DNA from: Nocardia sp. SYP-A9097
GTDB lineage: Bacteria > Actinomycetota > Actinomycetes > Mycobacteriales > Mycobacteriaceae
Assembly: GCF_009649815.1 (NCBI RefSeq)
Contig: NZ_WJIC01000012.1
Location: forward strand, 1-64,000
DNA length: 64,000 nt
Reading direction: 5' to 3'
Shown one piece after another: positions 26,681-34,482 of the stretch (positions within the stretch are counted from its first letter, which is position 1; every line of letters starts with the position of its first letter). The notes beneath the pieces were generated by a model, which saw only the letters and a list, made by a program, of their open reading frames with translations, did not search any database and was not told where the DNA came from. A program made the position numbers and the translations under genes.

Positions 26681-27760
26681 TTGAGCGACAACGCAACTGA
26701 TATCGCGGTGGTGGGCTTCGCCCACGCACCGCACGTGCCGGAGACCTTCGGCACCACCAATGGCGTGGAGATGCTCGCGCCCTGCTTCCACCAGCTGTAC
26801 GACAAGCTGGGTATCCGGCAGACCGATATCGACTTCTGGTGCTCGGGCTCCTCGGATTACCTTGCCGGACGCGCCTTCTCGTTCATCTCGGCCATCGACG
26901 CCATCGGCGCGGTGCCACCGATCAACGAGTCGCACGTGGAGATGGACGCGGCGTGGGCGCTGTACGAGGCGTGGGTGAAACTGCGCTCCGGACAGGCGGA
27001 GACCGCGCTGGTCTACGGCTTCGGCAAGGCGTCGGCGGGCACGCTGCGCCAGATCCTGACCCTGCAGACCGACCCGTACCTGGTCGCGCCGCTGGGCCCG
27101 GACTCGATCTCGCTGGCCGGCCTGCAGGCCCGCGCCGGTATCGACGCCGGTCGCTGGAGCGAGCGCGATATGGCCGAGGTGGCCGCGCGGGCTGCCACCA
27201 ATGCCGCCGCCAAGGGTGGCAGTGCCACCGCGCGTACCGAATCGGATATCGAAAAGCTTTTGGCCGCGGAGTATGTGGCAAATCCGTTCCGCGCCCATGA
27301 CATCGCGCCCATTACCGATGGCGCGGCGGCGATCGTGCTGGCCGTGGGCGACCGGGCGCGCGAGCTGACCGAGCGTCCGGCGTGGATCAGCGGTATCGCG
27401 CACTACATCGACACCCCGATTCTGGGTGCGCGCGATCTCACGGTCTCGCAGTCCGCTTCGCGTGCCGCCAAGGCCGCGATCAACGGTGGCGCAACCGATT
27501 TCGACCTTGCCGAACTGCACGCGCAGTACAGCCACGAGGAGCTCATCCTCGCGCAGGCGCTGGGCCTGAACGGCTCCACCCGGATCAATACCTCGGGCGG
27601 CCCGCTGTCCGGTAATCCCATGTTCACGGCCGGGCTGGAGCGCATCGGCTTCGCCGCCACCGAAATCATCAATGGCACCGCGAATCGCGCCCTGGCGCAC
27701 GCCAGTAGCGGTCCCGCGCTGCAGCAGAACCTGGTTGCCACTCTGGAGGCACGCTCATGA
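26681..27760 (+). CDS. ltp4: SCP2-thiolase-like Ltp4 (probable aldolase subunit)
   Basis: 359 residues from TTG 26681, with GTAAAGGCG upstream; stop overlaps ltp3 (ATGA). Thiolase fold without the nucleophilic cysteine: the corresponding segment reads INESHVEMDAAWALYEAWV. A conserved late motif is ELHAQYSHEE, and the NTSGGPLSGNP loop replaces the usual His motif. Loss of the nucleophile argues for C-C lyase (retro-aldol) rather than thiolysis, as shown for Ltp2-type proteins. Homologous ltp3/ltp4 genes are needed for degradation of C24-branched side chains in Rhodococcus. Confidence 0.88.
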   Translation: MSDNATDIAVVGFAHAPHVPETFGTTNGVEMLAPCFHQLYDKLGIRQTDIDFWCSGSSDYLAGRAFSFISAIDAIGAVPPINESHVEMDAAWALYEAWVKLRSGQAETALVYGFGKASAGTLRQILTLQTDPYLVAPLGPDSISLAGLQARAGIDAGRWSERDMAEVAARAATNAAAKGGSATARTESDIEKLLAAEYVANPFRAHDIAPITDGAAAIVLAVGDRARELTERPAWISGIAHYIDTPILGARDLTVSQSASRAAKAAINGGATDFDLAELHAQYSHEELILAQALGLNGSTRINTSGGPLSGNPMFTAGLERIGFAATEIINGTANRALAHASSGPALQQNLVATLEARS

Positions 27761-28923
27761 CCAACCTTGCCGCCGTGCTCGGCACCGGCCAGACCCATCA
27801 CGTGACCAAGCGGTCCGATGTGTCCATGGCGGGCATGCTCCGCGAGGCCATCGATCGCGCGCTCGTCGACTCCGGTCTCACCATGGCCGATATCGACGCC
27901 GTGGTCATCGGTAAGGCCCCCGACTTCTTCGAGGGCTCCATGATGCCGGAGCTGTTCCTCTCGGATGCGTTGGGCGCCACCGGAAAACCGCTGCTGCGCG
28001 TGCACACCGCGGGCTCGGTCGGCGGCTCCACCGCCGTCGTCGCCGCCAGCCATGTACAGGCGGGCGTGCACGGCAAGGTGCTCGCCCTCTCCTGGGAGAA
28101 GCAGTCCGAGTCGAACGCCATGTGGGCGCTGTCCAACCCGGTCCCGTTCACCATGCCGGTCGGCGCGGGCGCGGGCGGCTACTTCGCCCCGCACGTGCGC
28201 GCCTACATTCGCCGTTCCAACGCACCGCTGCATATCGGCGCCATGGTCGCGGTGAAGGATCGCCGCAATGGCGCCCGGAATCCGTTCGCGCACCTGCAGC
28301 AGCCGAATATCACCATGGAATCGGTGATGGCATCCCAAATGCTGTGGGACCCAATCCGTTTGGACGAGACCTGCCCGTCCTCGGACGGCGCGTGCGCCAT
28401 GGTGATCGGCGACGAGGCCTCGGCCAAGGCCGTGGAGGCCACCGGTAAGAAGGTCGCCTGGATTCACGGCACCGCCATGCGCACCGAACCGCTCGCCTAC
28501 GCCGGGCGCGACCAGGTGAACCCGAAGGCCGGTCAGGCCGCTGCCGCCGCACTGTGGAAGCAGGCCGGGATCACCAACCCCCTGGAAGAGATCGACGCGG
28601 CCGAGATCTACGTCCCTTTCTCCTGGTTCGAGCCCATGTGGCTGGAGAATCTCGGCTTCATGCCGGAGGGCGAGGGCTGGAAGCTCACCGATGCGGGCGA
28701 TACCGCCATCGGCGGAAAGCTGCCCGTGAATCCGTCCGGCGGCGTGCTCTCCTCCAACCCGATCGGCGCATCGGGCATGATCCGCTTCGCCGAGTCCGCC
28801 AAGCAGGTCATGGGCCGCGCGGGCGACTACCAGGTGGAGAACGCGCGCAAGGCGTTCGGTCACGCGTATGGCGGTGGCTCACAGTACTTCTCGATGTGGG
28901 TGGTCGGGAGTGAGCAGCCGTGA
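27757..28923 (+). CDS. ltp3: SCP2-thiolase-like Ltp3 (probable aldolase subunit)
   Basis: 388 residues; start overlaps ltp4 and stop overlaps the isomerase gene. The nucleophile loop reads RVHTAGSVGGSTAV, with no cysteine. The later motif EIYVPFSWFEP aligns with the Tyr-containing catalytic segment of Ltp2, and NPSGGVLSSNPIGASG replaces the thiolase histidine loop. With Ltp4 and the DUF35 protein it probably forms a side-chain aldolase complex; which subunit is catalytic is not clear from sequence. Confidence 0.89.
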   Translation: MTNLAAVLGTGQTHHVTKRSDVSMAGMLREAIDRALVDSGLTMADIDAVVIGKAPDFFEGSMMPELFLSDALGATGKPLLRVHTAGSVGGSTAVVAASHVQAGVHGKVLALSWEKQSESNAMWALSNPVPFTMPVGAGAGGYFAPHVRAYIRRSNAPLHIGAMVAVKDRRNGARNPFAHLQQPNITMESVMASQMLWDPIRLDETCPSSDGACAMVIGDEASAKAVEATGKKVAWIHGTAMRTEPLAYAGRDQVNPKAGQAAAAALWKQAGITNPLEEIDAAEIYVPFSWFEPMWLENLGFMPEGEGWKLTDAGDTAIGGKLPVNPSGGVLSSNPIGASGMIRFAESAKQVMGRAGDYQVENARKAFGHAYGGGSQYFSMWVVGSEQP

Positions 28924-29327
28924 GTGAGCATCCCGCGCGGGTAGCGGGCACCGCATCGCAATCCGCGGTGCGCGCCAAAGATAAAGAAGCGTGGGTCGCG
29001 CTGTTCGCGGCCGACGGCATTGTGGAGGATCCCGTCGGGCCGTCCTTCTTCGATCCCGAAGGTGTGGGTCACCGTGGCCCGGAAGCCATTGCGGCGTTCT
29101 GGGACAAGGCGATCGCGCAGACCGACAAGATCGAATTCCTCTTCGAGGACTCGTTCGCCTGCGGTAGCGAGGTGGCGTACACCGGTCGCATTCGCACCCA
29201 TATGGGCGGTCAAATCATCGATGCCGAAGGCGTTTTCACGTACCAGGTGAATCCGGACGGCAAGATCGCCGCCCTGCGCGCCTTCTGGGAGACCGAGCGC
29301 GCTATGAAAACAATGAAACCAGCCTAG
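28920..29327 (+). CDS. Ketosteroid-isomerase-like (NTF2/SnoaL fold) protein
   Basis: 135 residues from GTG 28920, overlapping the ltp3 stop. The segment VALFAADGIVEDPVG aligns with the catalytic segment of delta5-3-ketosteroid isomerase; Asp37 here corresponds to the proton-shuttling Asp38. By my alignment the oxyanion residues Tyr14 and Asp99 of that enzyme are Ser and Phe here, so either the polar pocket differs or it is a hydratase/binding protein. Its place as last gene of a KstR-controlled operon supports a steroid substrate. Followed by a strong terminator. Confidence 0.8.
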   Translation: MSEHPARVAGTASQSAVRAKDKEAWVALFAADGIVEDPVGPSFFDPEGVGHRGPEAIAAFWDKAIAQTDKIEFLFEDSFACGSEVAYTGRIRTHMGGQIIDAEGVFTYQVNPDGKIAALRAFWETERAMKTMKPA

Positions 29328-29354
29328 CGACAACACTTTCGGTGTGGGCGAAGG

Positions 29355-29395
29355 AAAAGGAGCGGGAGACTGGATTCCAGTCTCCCGCTCCTTTT
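29355..29395. terminator. 19-bp bidirectional intrinsic terminator
   Basis: Perfect stem 29355-29373 with 29377-29395, flanked by AAAA on one side and TTTT on the other, between the convergent isomerase and cyp125 genes; a canonical terminator in both directions. Confidence 0.92.
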
Positions 29396-29466
29396 CTTAT
29401 TGCCCTGAGTTGTGAGAGGCAGGGCAGGTCAGTACTTTTCGCGCACGGTCCGGCTTTCGCGCATGC

Positions 29467-30738
29467 TCAGTGCGCGACGGGACAGCCGCCACTCGGCTTG
29501 GTGCCGTAGTCGACCTGGAACTCCTTGACGCCGTTCAGCCAGCCCGAGCGCAGCCGCTTGGGATCACCGAGCTTGGTGATGTCCGGCATGTAGTCCGCGA
29601 TCGCGTTGAAGATGATCTCGACCTCGAGCCGCGCCAGATTCGCGCCGACGCAGTAGTGCGCGCCGGTGCCGCCGAACGACAGATGCGGGTTCGGATCGCG
29701 AAGGATGTTGAAGGTGCCGGGATCCTCGAACACCTCCTCGTCGAAGTTGGCCGAGCGGTAGGACATCACCACCCGCTGCCCCTTCTTGATCTGCACGCCG
29801 CCGATCTCGACATCCTCGAGCGCGGTGCGCTGGAAGCTGCTGACCGGGGTCGCCCAGCGAATGATCTCGTCCGCGGCGGTCCTGGGTCGCTGTGCCTTGA
29901 AAAGTTCCCACTGGTCCGGGTTTTCGAGGAAGGCGATCATGCCGTGCGTGGTGGCATTGCGGGTGGTCTCATTGCCGGCCACGGCCAGCACCATGACGAA
30001 GAAGCCGAACTCCTCCGGCAGCAGGCCCTCACCGTTGACGTCGGCATTGATCAGTTCGGTGACGATGTCATCGGCCGGGCAGGCACGACGGGCCTCGGCC
30101 ATCTGATACGCGTAGCCGAGGATTTCGGTGGAGGCGACCACCGGATCGGCGTCGCTGTCGGGATCGTCGTAGCTGGTCATCTCGTTGGACCACTGGAAGA
30201 GCTTCTTGCGGTCTTCCTGTGGCACGCCGATCAATTCGGCAATGGCCTGCAAGGGCAGCTCGGCCGCCACCTGCTCGACGAAATCGCCGGATCCGGCCTG
30301 CGCCGCGGCCTGCACGATGGCCTCGGCGCGAGCGGTCAGCTCGGCGCGCAGGCCGTTGATGACGCGCGGGGTGAAGCCCTTGGAGATGATCTTGCGGAGC
30401 TTGGTGTGCTCGGGAGCGTCCTTGTTCAACAGCACGAAGCGCTGCAGTTCGATCTGCTCACGGGTGATGTCGTCCTGGAACCGCGGGATGGCGGTGTTCT
30501 CGAACGTCGAGAACACATCGTCGCGCCGCGATACGGTCTTGATGTCGGCATGCTTGCTGATCACCCAGAAGCCGTCATCCTGGAAGCCACCGGCCTCGGG
30601 AGACTTGGGATTCCACCAGATCGGCGCGGCCTCACGGAGTTCGGCGAACTCCTCCGCCGGTACTCGGTGCTGCCACATCTCCGGGTCCGTGACGTCGAAG
30701 CCTTCCGGCACGTTCGGCCGGGCCTGGGTGTCAACCAC
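29467..30738 (-). CDS. cyp125: Cytochrome P450 Cyp125 (steroid C26/27-monooxygenase)
   Basis: 423 residues. I-helix motif VAGNETTRNATTHG (near 265), ExxR in ADEIIRWATP, and haem-binding FGGTGAHYCVGANL with the Cys thiolate. Length and N-terminus (EGFDVTDPEMWQHRVP) fit Cyp125, which hydroxylates and oxidises the terminal methyl of cholesterol or cholestenone to a carboxylate, the entry into side-chain degradation. An exact KstR box lies 21 bp upstream, and fadA5 diverges from it as in mycobacteria. Electrons may come through the FdxD-type ferredoxin. Confidence 0.93.
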   Translation of the reverse strand: MVDTQARPNVPEGFDVTDPEMWQHRVPAEEFAELREAAPIWWNPKSPEAGGFQDDGFWVISKHADIKTVSRRDDVFSTFENTAIPRFQDDITREQIELQRFVLLNKDAPEHTKLRKIISKGFTPRVINGLRAELTARAEAIVQAAAQAGSGDFVEQVAAELPLQAIAELIGVPQEDRKKLFQWSNEMTSYDDPDSDADPVVASTEILGYAYQMAEARRACPADDIVTELINADVNGEGLLPEEFGFFVMVLAVAGNETTRNATTHGMIAFLENPDQWELFKAQRPRTAADEIIRWATPVSSFQRTALEDVEIGGVQIKKGQRVVMSYRSANFDEEVFEDPGTFNILRDPNPHLSFGGTGAHYCVGANLARLEVEIIFNAIADYMPDITKLGDPKRLRSGWLNGVKEFQVDYGTKPSGGCPVAH

Positions 30739-30759
30739 CAGCTGTCTCCTTTGACTAAC

Positions 30760-30773
30760 TGAAACACGTTCTA
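30760..30773. promoter_or_regulatory. KstR operator upstream of cyp125
   Basis: TGAAACACGTTCTA, exact match to TnnAACnnGTTnnA, 21 bp upstream of the cyp125 ATG in the cyp125/fadA5 divergent region. Confidence 0.88.
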
Positions 30774-30836
30774 CCGTTATTCAAGCACAGGCGGTAAGAC
30801 TAGGGAAGGAACCGAAAAGGACTTACATTACCTATA

Positions 30837-30850
30837 GAGAACTTGTTCCA
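30837..30850. promoter_or_regulatory. Probable KstR operator upstream of fadA5
   Basis: GAGAACTTGTTCCA has the AACnnGTT core and one mismatch (G for the first T); 26 bp upstream of the fadA5 GTG. Confidence 0.65.
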
Positions 30851-30876
30851 GTTCTGATCCGGAAGGAAACACCATC

Positions 30877-32043
30877 GTGGGTACACCCGTCATCGTCGAG
30901 GCCGCACGCACACCCATCGGCAAGCGCAACGGCTGGCTGGCCGGCCTGCACGCCGCCGAACTGCTGGGAGCGGCACAGAAGGGCCTGCTGGACCGCGCCG
31001 GGCTGGATCCGGCGCTCGTGGAGCAGGTCATCGGCGGCTGTGTGATGCAGGTGGGCGAGCAGTCCAACAACGTCACCCGCACCGCCTGGCTGCACGCCGG
31101 ACTGCCGTGGCAGACCGGTGCGGTCACCATCGACAATCAGTGCGGTTCGGCACAGCAGGCCACCGGTCTGGTCGCGGGGCTCATCGCCACCGGCGCCATC
31201 GAGGCCGGCGTCTCCTGCGGCCTGGAGTCCATGAGCCATGTTCCGTTGGGCGCCAACGTCGGAACGCACGCGGGCCCGCGCCGCCCGGCCTCGTGGAGCA
31301 TCGATATGCCGGACCAGTTCACCGCCGCGGAGCGAATTGCCAAGCGGCGCGGCATTACTCGCGACGACACCGACGAGTGGGGCGAGCGTTCGCAGCGACT
31401 GGCCGCACAGGCGTGGGCCGAGGGCCGCTTCGACCGCGAGGTGCTGACCATCGTCGGTGCGCCGCAGGTCGACAAGGAGGGCAATCTCACCGGCGAGACC
31501 GCCGATATCAGCCGCGATCAGGGTCTGCGCGCGACCACCCGCGAGGGCCTGGCGAAGCTGAAGCCGGTGCTGGAGGGCGGGATTCACACCGCGGGCTCCT
31601 CCTCGCAGATCTCCGACGGCGCCTCCGCCGTGCTGCTGATGGACGAAAAGGCCGCTGAGCGTGCGGGTTTGCGCCCGCGCGCGCGGATCATCTCGCAGTG
31701 CCTGGTGGGCGGTGAACCCGAATTCCATTTGGACGGACCGGTTCAGGCGTGTGAGCGCCTGCTGGAGCGCAGCGGCATGAGCATCGGCGATATCGATCTG
31801 TTCGAGATCAACGAGGCGTTCGCCTCCGTGGTGCTGTCCTGGGCGTCGGTGCACAAGCCGGATCTGGATCGGGTGAACGTCAATGGTGGCGCCATCGCGA
31901 TCGGGCATCCGGTGGGCAGCACCGGAACTCGGCTCATCACAACGGCTTTGCATGAACTCGAGCGGTCCGACAAGCAGACCGCGATGATCCTCATGTGCTG
32001 CGGCGGCGCACTCGCGACCGGCACCATCATTGAGCGAATCTAG
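30877..32043 (+). CDS. fadA5: Steroid thiolase FadA5
   Basis: 388 residues from GTG 30877, with GGAAGGA upstream. A complete degradative thiolase: nucleophile Cys89 in TIDNQCGSAQQ, EINEAFASVVL, GHPVGSTG with the catalytic His, and the second Cys in MCCGGALATG. FadA5 cleaves 3-oxo side-chain CoA esters to release acetyl- or propionyl-CoA. The mycobacterial neighbour order (cyp125, fadA5) is preserved. Confidence 0.93.
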   Translation: MGTPVIVEAARTPIGKRNGWLAGLHAAELLGAAQKGLLDRAGLDPALVEQVIGGCVMQVGEQSNNVTRTAWLHAGLPWQTGAVTIDNQCGSAQQATGLVAGLIATGAIEAGVSCGLESMSHVPLGANVGTHAGPRRPASWSIDMPDQFTAAERIAKRRGITRDDTDEWGERSQRLAAQAWAEGRFDREVLTIVGAPQVDKEGNLTGETADISRDQGLRATTREGLAKLKPVLEGGIHTAGSSSQISDGASAVLLMDEKAAERAGLRPRARIISQCLVGGEPEFHLDGPVQACERLLERSGMSIGDIDLFEINEAFASVVLSWASVHKPDLDRVNVNGGAIAIGHPVGSTGTRLITTALHELERSDKQTAMILMCCGGALATGTIIERI

Positions 32044-32404
32044 GCCAGATCAATCAAATTCGGCCGAGGTTGAACGTTCATCCCACTTGTCGCGAAACGT
32101 GGCGTACGCCACACAAACTTGGGTACAGACAAGAAGATGAGACGTCAGCTATCTTAGGGTTACCGACAGCCCGTCGTGGAAGACCTCCGCGACGGGCCAG
32201 AACCGGGACTCTTAAGCCCTCCGCAAGAACGGTGGCGCTGGCCCGCAAACACCCAAGCCAAGGCCGGTTCACCGGATCACCGCCTAGAAGCTTCAAGGAA
32301 ATCGCGGATCAGGCGTAGGTTTTCAGTTACTGAGCCGCTAATATCAATGATACGTATCCGAGATAACGACTGTTAGTACAGCGAAGGGAATTGGGCGGCT
32401 CACA
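32044..32404. other. Intergenic region with palindromes, before espR-like gene
   Basis: No gene seen. It contains a perfect 14-bp palindrome GTGGCGTACGCCAC (32099-32112) and an 8-bp stem (32169-32176 with 32190-32197, 13-nt loop). A lower-GC stretch from about 32310 to 32380 is a plausible promoter region for the regulator gene. Confidence 0.5.
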
Positions 32405-32821
32405 ATGGCTGATTTCGCGGCGCGGCTGAACAAGCTGTTCGAAACCGTGCATTCCCCGGGGCGTAAGCCGCACACCAACGCAGAGGTGGCGGCGGCGCTC
32501 ACGGCCTCCGGCCATCCGATCTCGAAACCGTATCTCTCGCAGCTGCGGTCGGGACAGCGGACCAACCCCTCTGACGAGACGGTGGCCGCGCTGGCGAAGT
32601 TCTTCAAGGTGAAACCGGACTACTTCTTCAACGACATCTACGCAGCCAAGATCGATCACGATCTCGAACTGCTGTCCCAGCTGCAGGGCTATGGACTACG
32701 TCGCCTGTCGAGTAGGGCGTTCGACCTCTCTGAAGAATCACAGAACCTCCTCACCTCTATGGCGGAGAAGTTGCGGGCCAGCGAAGGGCTGCCCGAAATT
32801 CCTCCGGACGGCACGGAATAG
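32405..32821 (+). CDS. EspR-like helix-turn-helix regulator
   Basis: 138 residues. N-terminal segment FAARLNKLFETVHSPGRKPH, then a helix-turn-helix PYLSQLRSGQRTNPSDETVA, then a short C-terminal helical domain ending near 120. This is the layout of EspR, the M. tuberculosis nucleoid-like regulator that binds DNA as a dimer of dimers and controls secretion genes. It stands alone on the plus strand and converges on the membrane/ImmA/secreted-protein operon. Its targets may include that operon or the palindrome array at 33047-33244 (inference). Confidence 0.85.
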   Translation: MADFAARLNKLFETVHSPGRKPHTNAEVAAALTASGHPISKPYLSQLRSGQRTNPSDETVAALAKFFKVKPDYFFNDIYAAKIDHDLELLSQLQGYGLRRLSSRAFDLSEESQNLLTSMAEKLRASEGLPEIPPDGTE

Positions 32822-32840
32822 GTCCCGTACCGGGGAATCT

Positions 32841-33024
32841 CGGTGCGGCCGTCTCGGAGGTCGCACCGGGCTGACCCGGTACACGGACTTGCTCTCTGCT
32901 CGATCGGGTACTGCAGGTGCCCGATCAGGTTTCGGTGACGGCGCTGCTTGCAGGGCAGCGCCTCTCATCGTGGAGCCATTCGGTCGACTGAAGAGTGTTA
33001 CACCGGCCTCAGCGTGCTGAGGCC
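32841..33024 (+). other. Cluster of stem-loops downstream of espR-like gene (possible structured RNA)
   Basis: Several stems in 184 nt: 32841-32850 with 32859-32868 (10 bp); 32866-32870 with 32875-32879 (overlaps the previous stem, so exclusive of it); 32902-32908 with 32920-32926; 32940-32947 with 32955-32962; and 33005-33013 with 33016-33024 (9 bp, 2-nt loop). The density of hairpins and the two competing stems suggest a structured 3' UTR or small RNA; no known RNA family was recognised. Confidence 0.35.
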
Positions 33025-33046
33025 ATATGGCGTGGCTCGCTGCGCC

Positions 33047-33244
33047 CGTGCTTTATGCACAATCCTGGCATTTCGCTGCCCACATCACGAGGGCCGAGAT
33101 AGAGCCGGATGATCTGTGCACTATGTCGTTTTGTGTGATGTGAGCGTTTCGCCCCCAATGCACCATCTGCGACAAGTGCCCTATTGTGCTGTGTGCACAA
33201 ATATTTATGTGCTGCGAGCACAAACTCTTTGTGCATTGAGCACA
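33047..33244. repeat. Array of TGTGC-N5-GCACA palindromes
   Basis: Three exact copies of TGTGC-N5-GCACA at 33185-33199, 33208-33222 and 33230-33244, spaced 23 and 22 bp (two helical turns), plus a one-mismatch copy at 33047-33061 and a half-site at 33115-33119. The local base composition is clearly more AT-rich than the neighbours. This looks like a cooperative protein-binding array. It differs from CRP/GlxR sites (TGTGA-N6-TCACA) in sequence and spacing. Confidence 0.7.
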
Positions 33245-33358
33245 GAACGCGACAATTCGGTCGCATTCAATCGCGGTAACGGCAAAAGTGAGCCGCCGAC
33301 TCCAATAAGACATTGGCGCAATCAAGACATCAGTTGCGGCAACAGTGCGACAAGAGAT

Positions 33359-33382
33359 GGCCCCATGCCAAGGCATGGGGCC
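33359..33382. terminator. Palindromic GC hairpin after the membrane-protein gene
   Basis: Two 11-bp complementary arms (33359-33369 and 33372-33382) that would fold with a 6-nt effective loop, 78 bp beyond the stop of the leftward gene at 33460. Confidence 0.6.
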
Positions 33383-33459
33383 GTTCTCTATTCGTAGCAA
33401 AGTCTTGCTCTTGGGGAAGCCTCGACTAACGCACTATGAACAACACGCGGTGGCCGAAC

Positions 33460-34482
33460 TCAGCGCTTTGCGGTGCTGCGGCTGGGAGCCGTGGCACCCG
33501 CGTCGAAGGCGCGGGCAATGACCTGCACCCAGCCGCGCGGGCCGACGCCCGGCGGCGGCGCGATCCAGCGACCGTCGATCAGTACCTCGCCGAACGGATT
33601 TCGCGCCCACTCCGCCACTCGTGCCGCGCGCTCGGCGACGGCCTCGGGGGGTCTGCCGACCGCTGTCAGCTCCATACCACCGCCCGACTGCAGATACAGG
33701 GCGTCCATAATCTGCGTGACCTGGTCCGAGGCCTTCAACTGGGTGGCCGAACCGGTCTGGTCCTTGGCCACCACCTCCGGGAAGCGCGCGATCAACACCC
33801 GGTGCAGCGTGCGAATCTGCTTCAGCAGCAGGCGCGCTCGCGCCCACAGCTCGATCACGATCCAGACCGCGCCGACCGCGATGAGCAGGCTGGCGAGCTG
33901 CCAGAACGGCCAGAACCAGTCGCCCGCATCCGGTTTCGCCATCGACTCATGTATCAATTCGCGCCGCACCGACAGCGCGGCCAGCACGCCGACCACCAGC
34001 GTGCCCACACAGTAGAGCGCGATACCGCGGCCCAATGCGGTCCAATCCAGGTTGCGCACACCGGTGATCACGATGAACAGGCACTCCAGCACGATGATCA
34101 CCCAGCCGAAGGTGATCGACCACAGCAGGGTGAGCGCCATGGCGACCGCACCGCCCGCATAGATGAACCAGGCGATCTGACGCAGATTCCGGCGCGACAC
34201 CACGGGCCATGCGGCGGCCGCCACCACCGAGGTCGCGGTGCCGAACAACATCCAGGACGCGGTGGCGAGCCGATCGGAGAACCAGCTGCCGTGCACGCCA
34301 TTGGGCAGCAGATGATCAACTGCCACACCGATTTCCGGGATACAGATGGTCGCGGCGAGCGCAACCGAGGCCACCGCGACGATAATCGCCACCCGGGCCG
34401 TTGTCGCCGGTTTCACCAGCACCCGGCCCACTCGCGCACCGGCGGCCATCCAGACCAGCAAGGCCGTCAACCAGAAGGTCAT
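33460..34482 (-). CDS. MAB_1171c-type (DUF6545) membrane protein
   Basis: 340 residues with about seven hydrophobic helices in the first 230 residues (starting FWLTALLVWMAAGARVG) and a cytoplasmic C-terminal domain containing QIMDALYLQSGGGMELT and ARNPFGEVLID. This matches the MAB_1171c putative-transporter family, which in actinobacteria is usually found next to an XRE regulator and an ImmA/IrrE-type protease, as here. ATG 34480-34482 overlaps the stop of the repeat ORF. Molecular function unknown; a membrane sensor or channel is possible. Confidence 0.8.
   Translation of the reverse strand: MTFWLTALLVWMAAGARVGRVLVKPATTARVAIIVAVASVALAATICIPEIGVAVDHLLPNGVHGSWFSDRLATASWMLFGTATSVVAAAAWPVVSRRNLRQIAWFIYAGGAVAMALTLLWSITFGWVIIVLECLFIVITGVRNLDWTALGRGIALYCVGTLVVGVLAALSVRRELIHESMAKPDAGDWFWPFWQLASLLIAVGAVWIVIELWARARLLLKQIRTLHRVLIARFPEVVAKDQTGSATQLKASDQVTQIMDALYLQSGGGMELTAVGRPPEAVAERAARVAEWARNPFGEVLIDGRWIAPPPGVGPRGWVQVIARAFDAGATAPSRSTAKR

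Noticed and set aside
33047..33244. CRP/GlxR operators or plasmid-type iterons
   Set aside because: The arms are TGTGC/GCACA with a 5-bp gap rather than TGTGA-N6-TCACA. No rep gene or DnaA boxes are seen, so I record it only as a binding array.
33009..33400. Small Cys/His-rich ORFs over the palindrome array
   Set aside because: There is no ribosome site and the Cys/His content comes from the TGTGC/GCACA repeats themselves.
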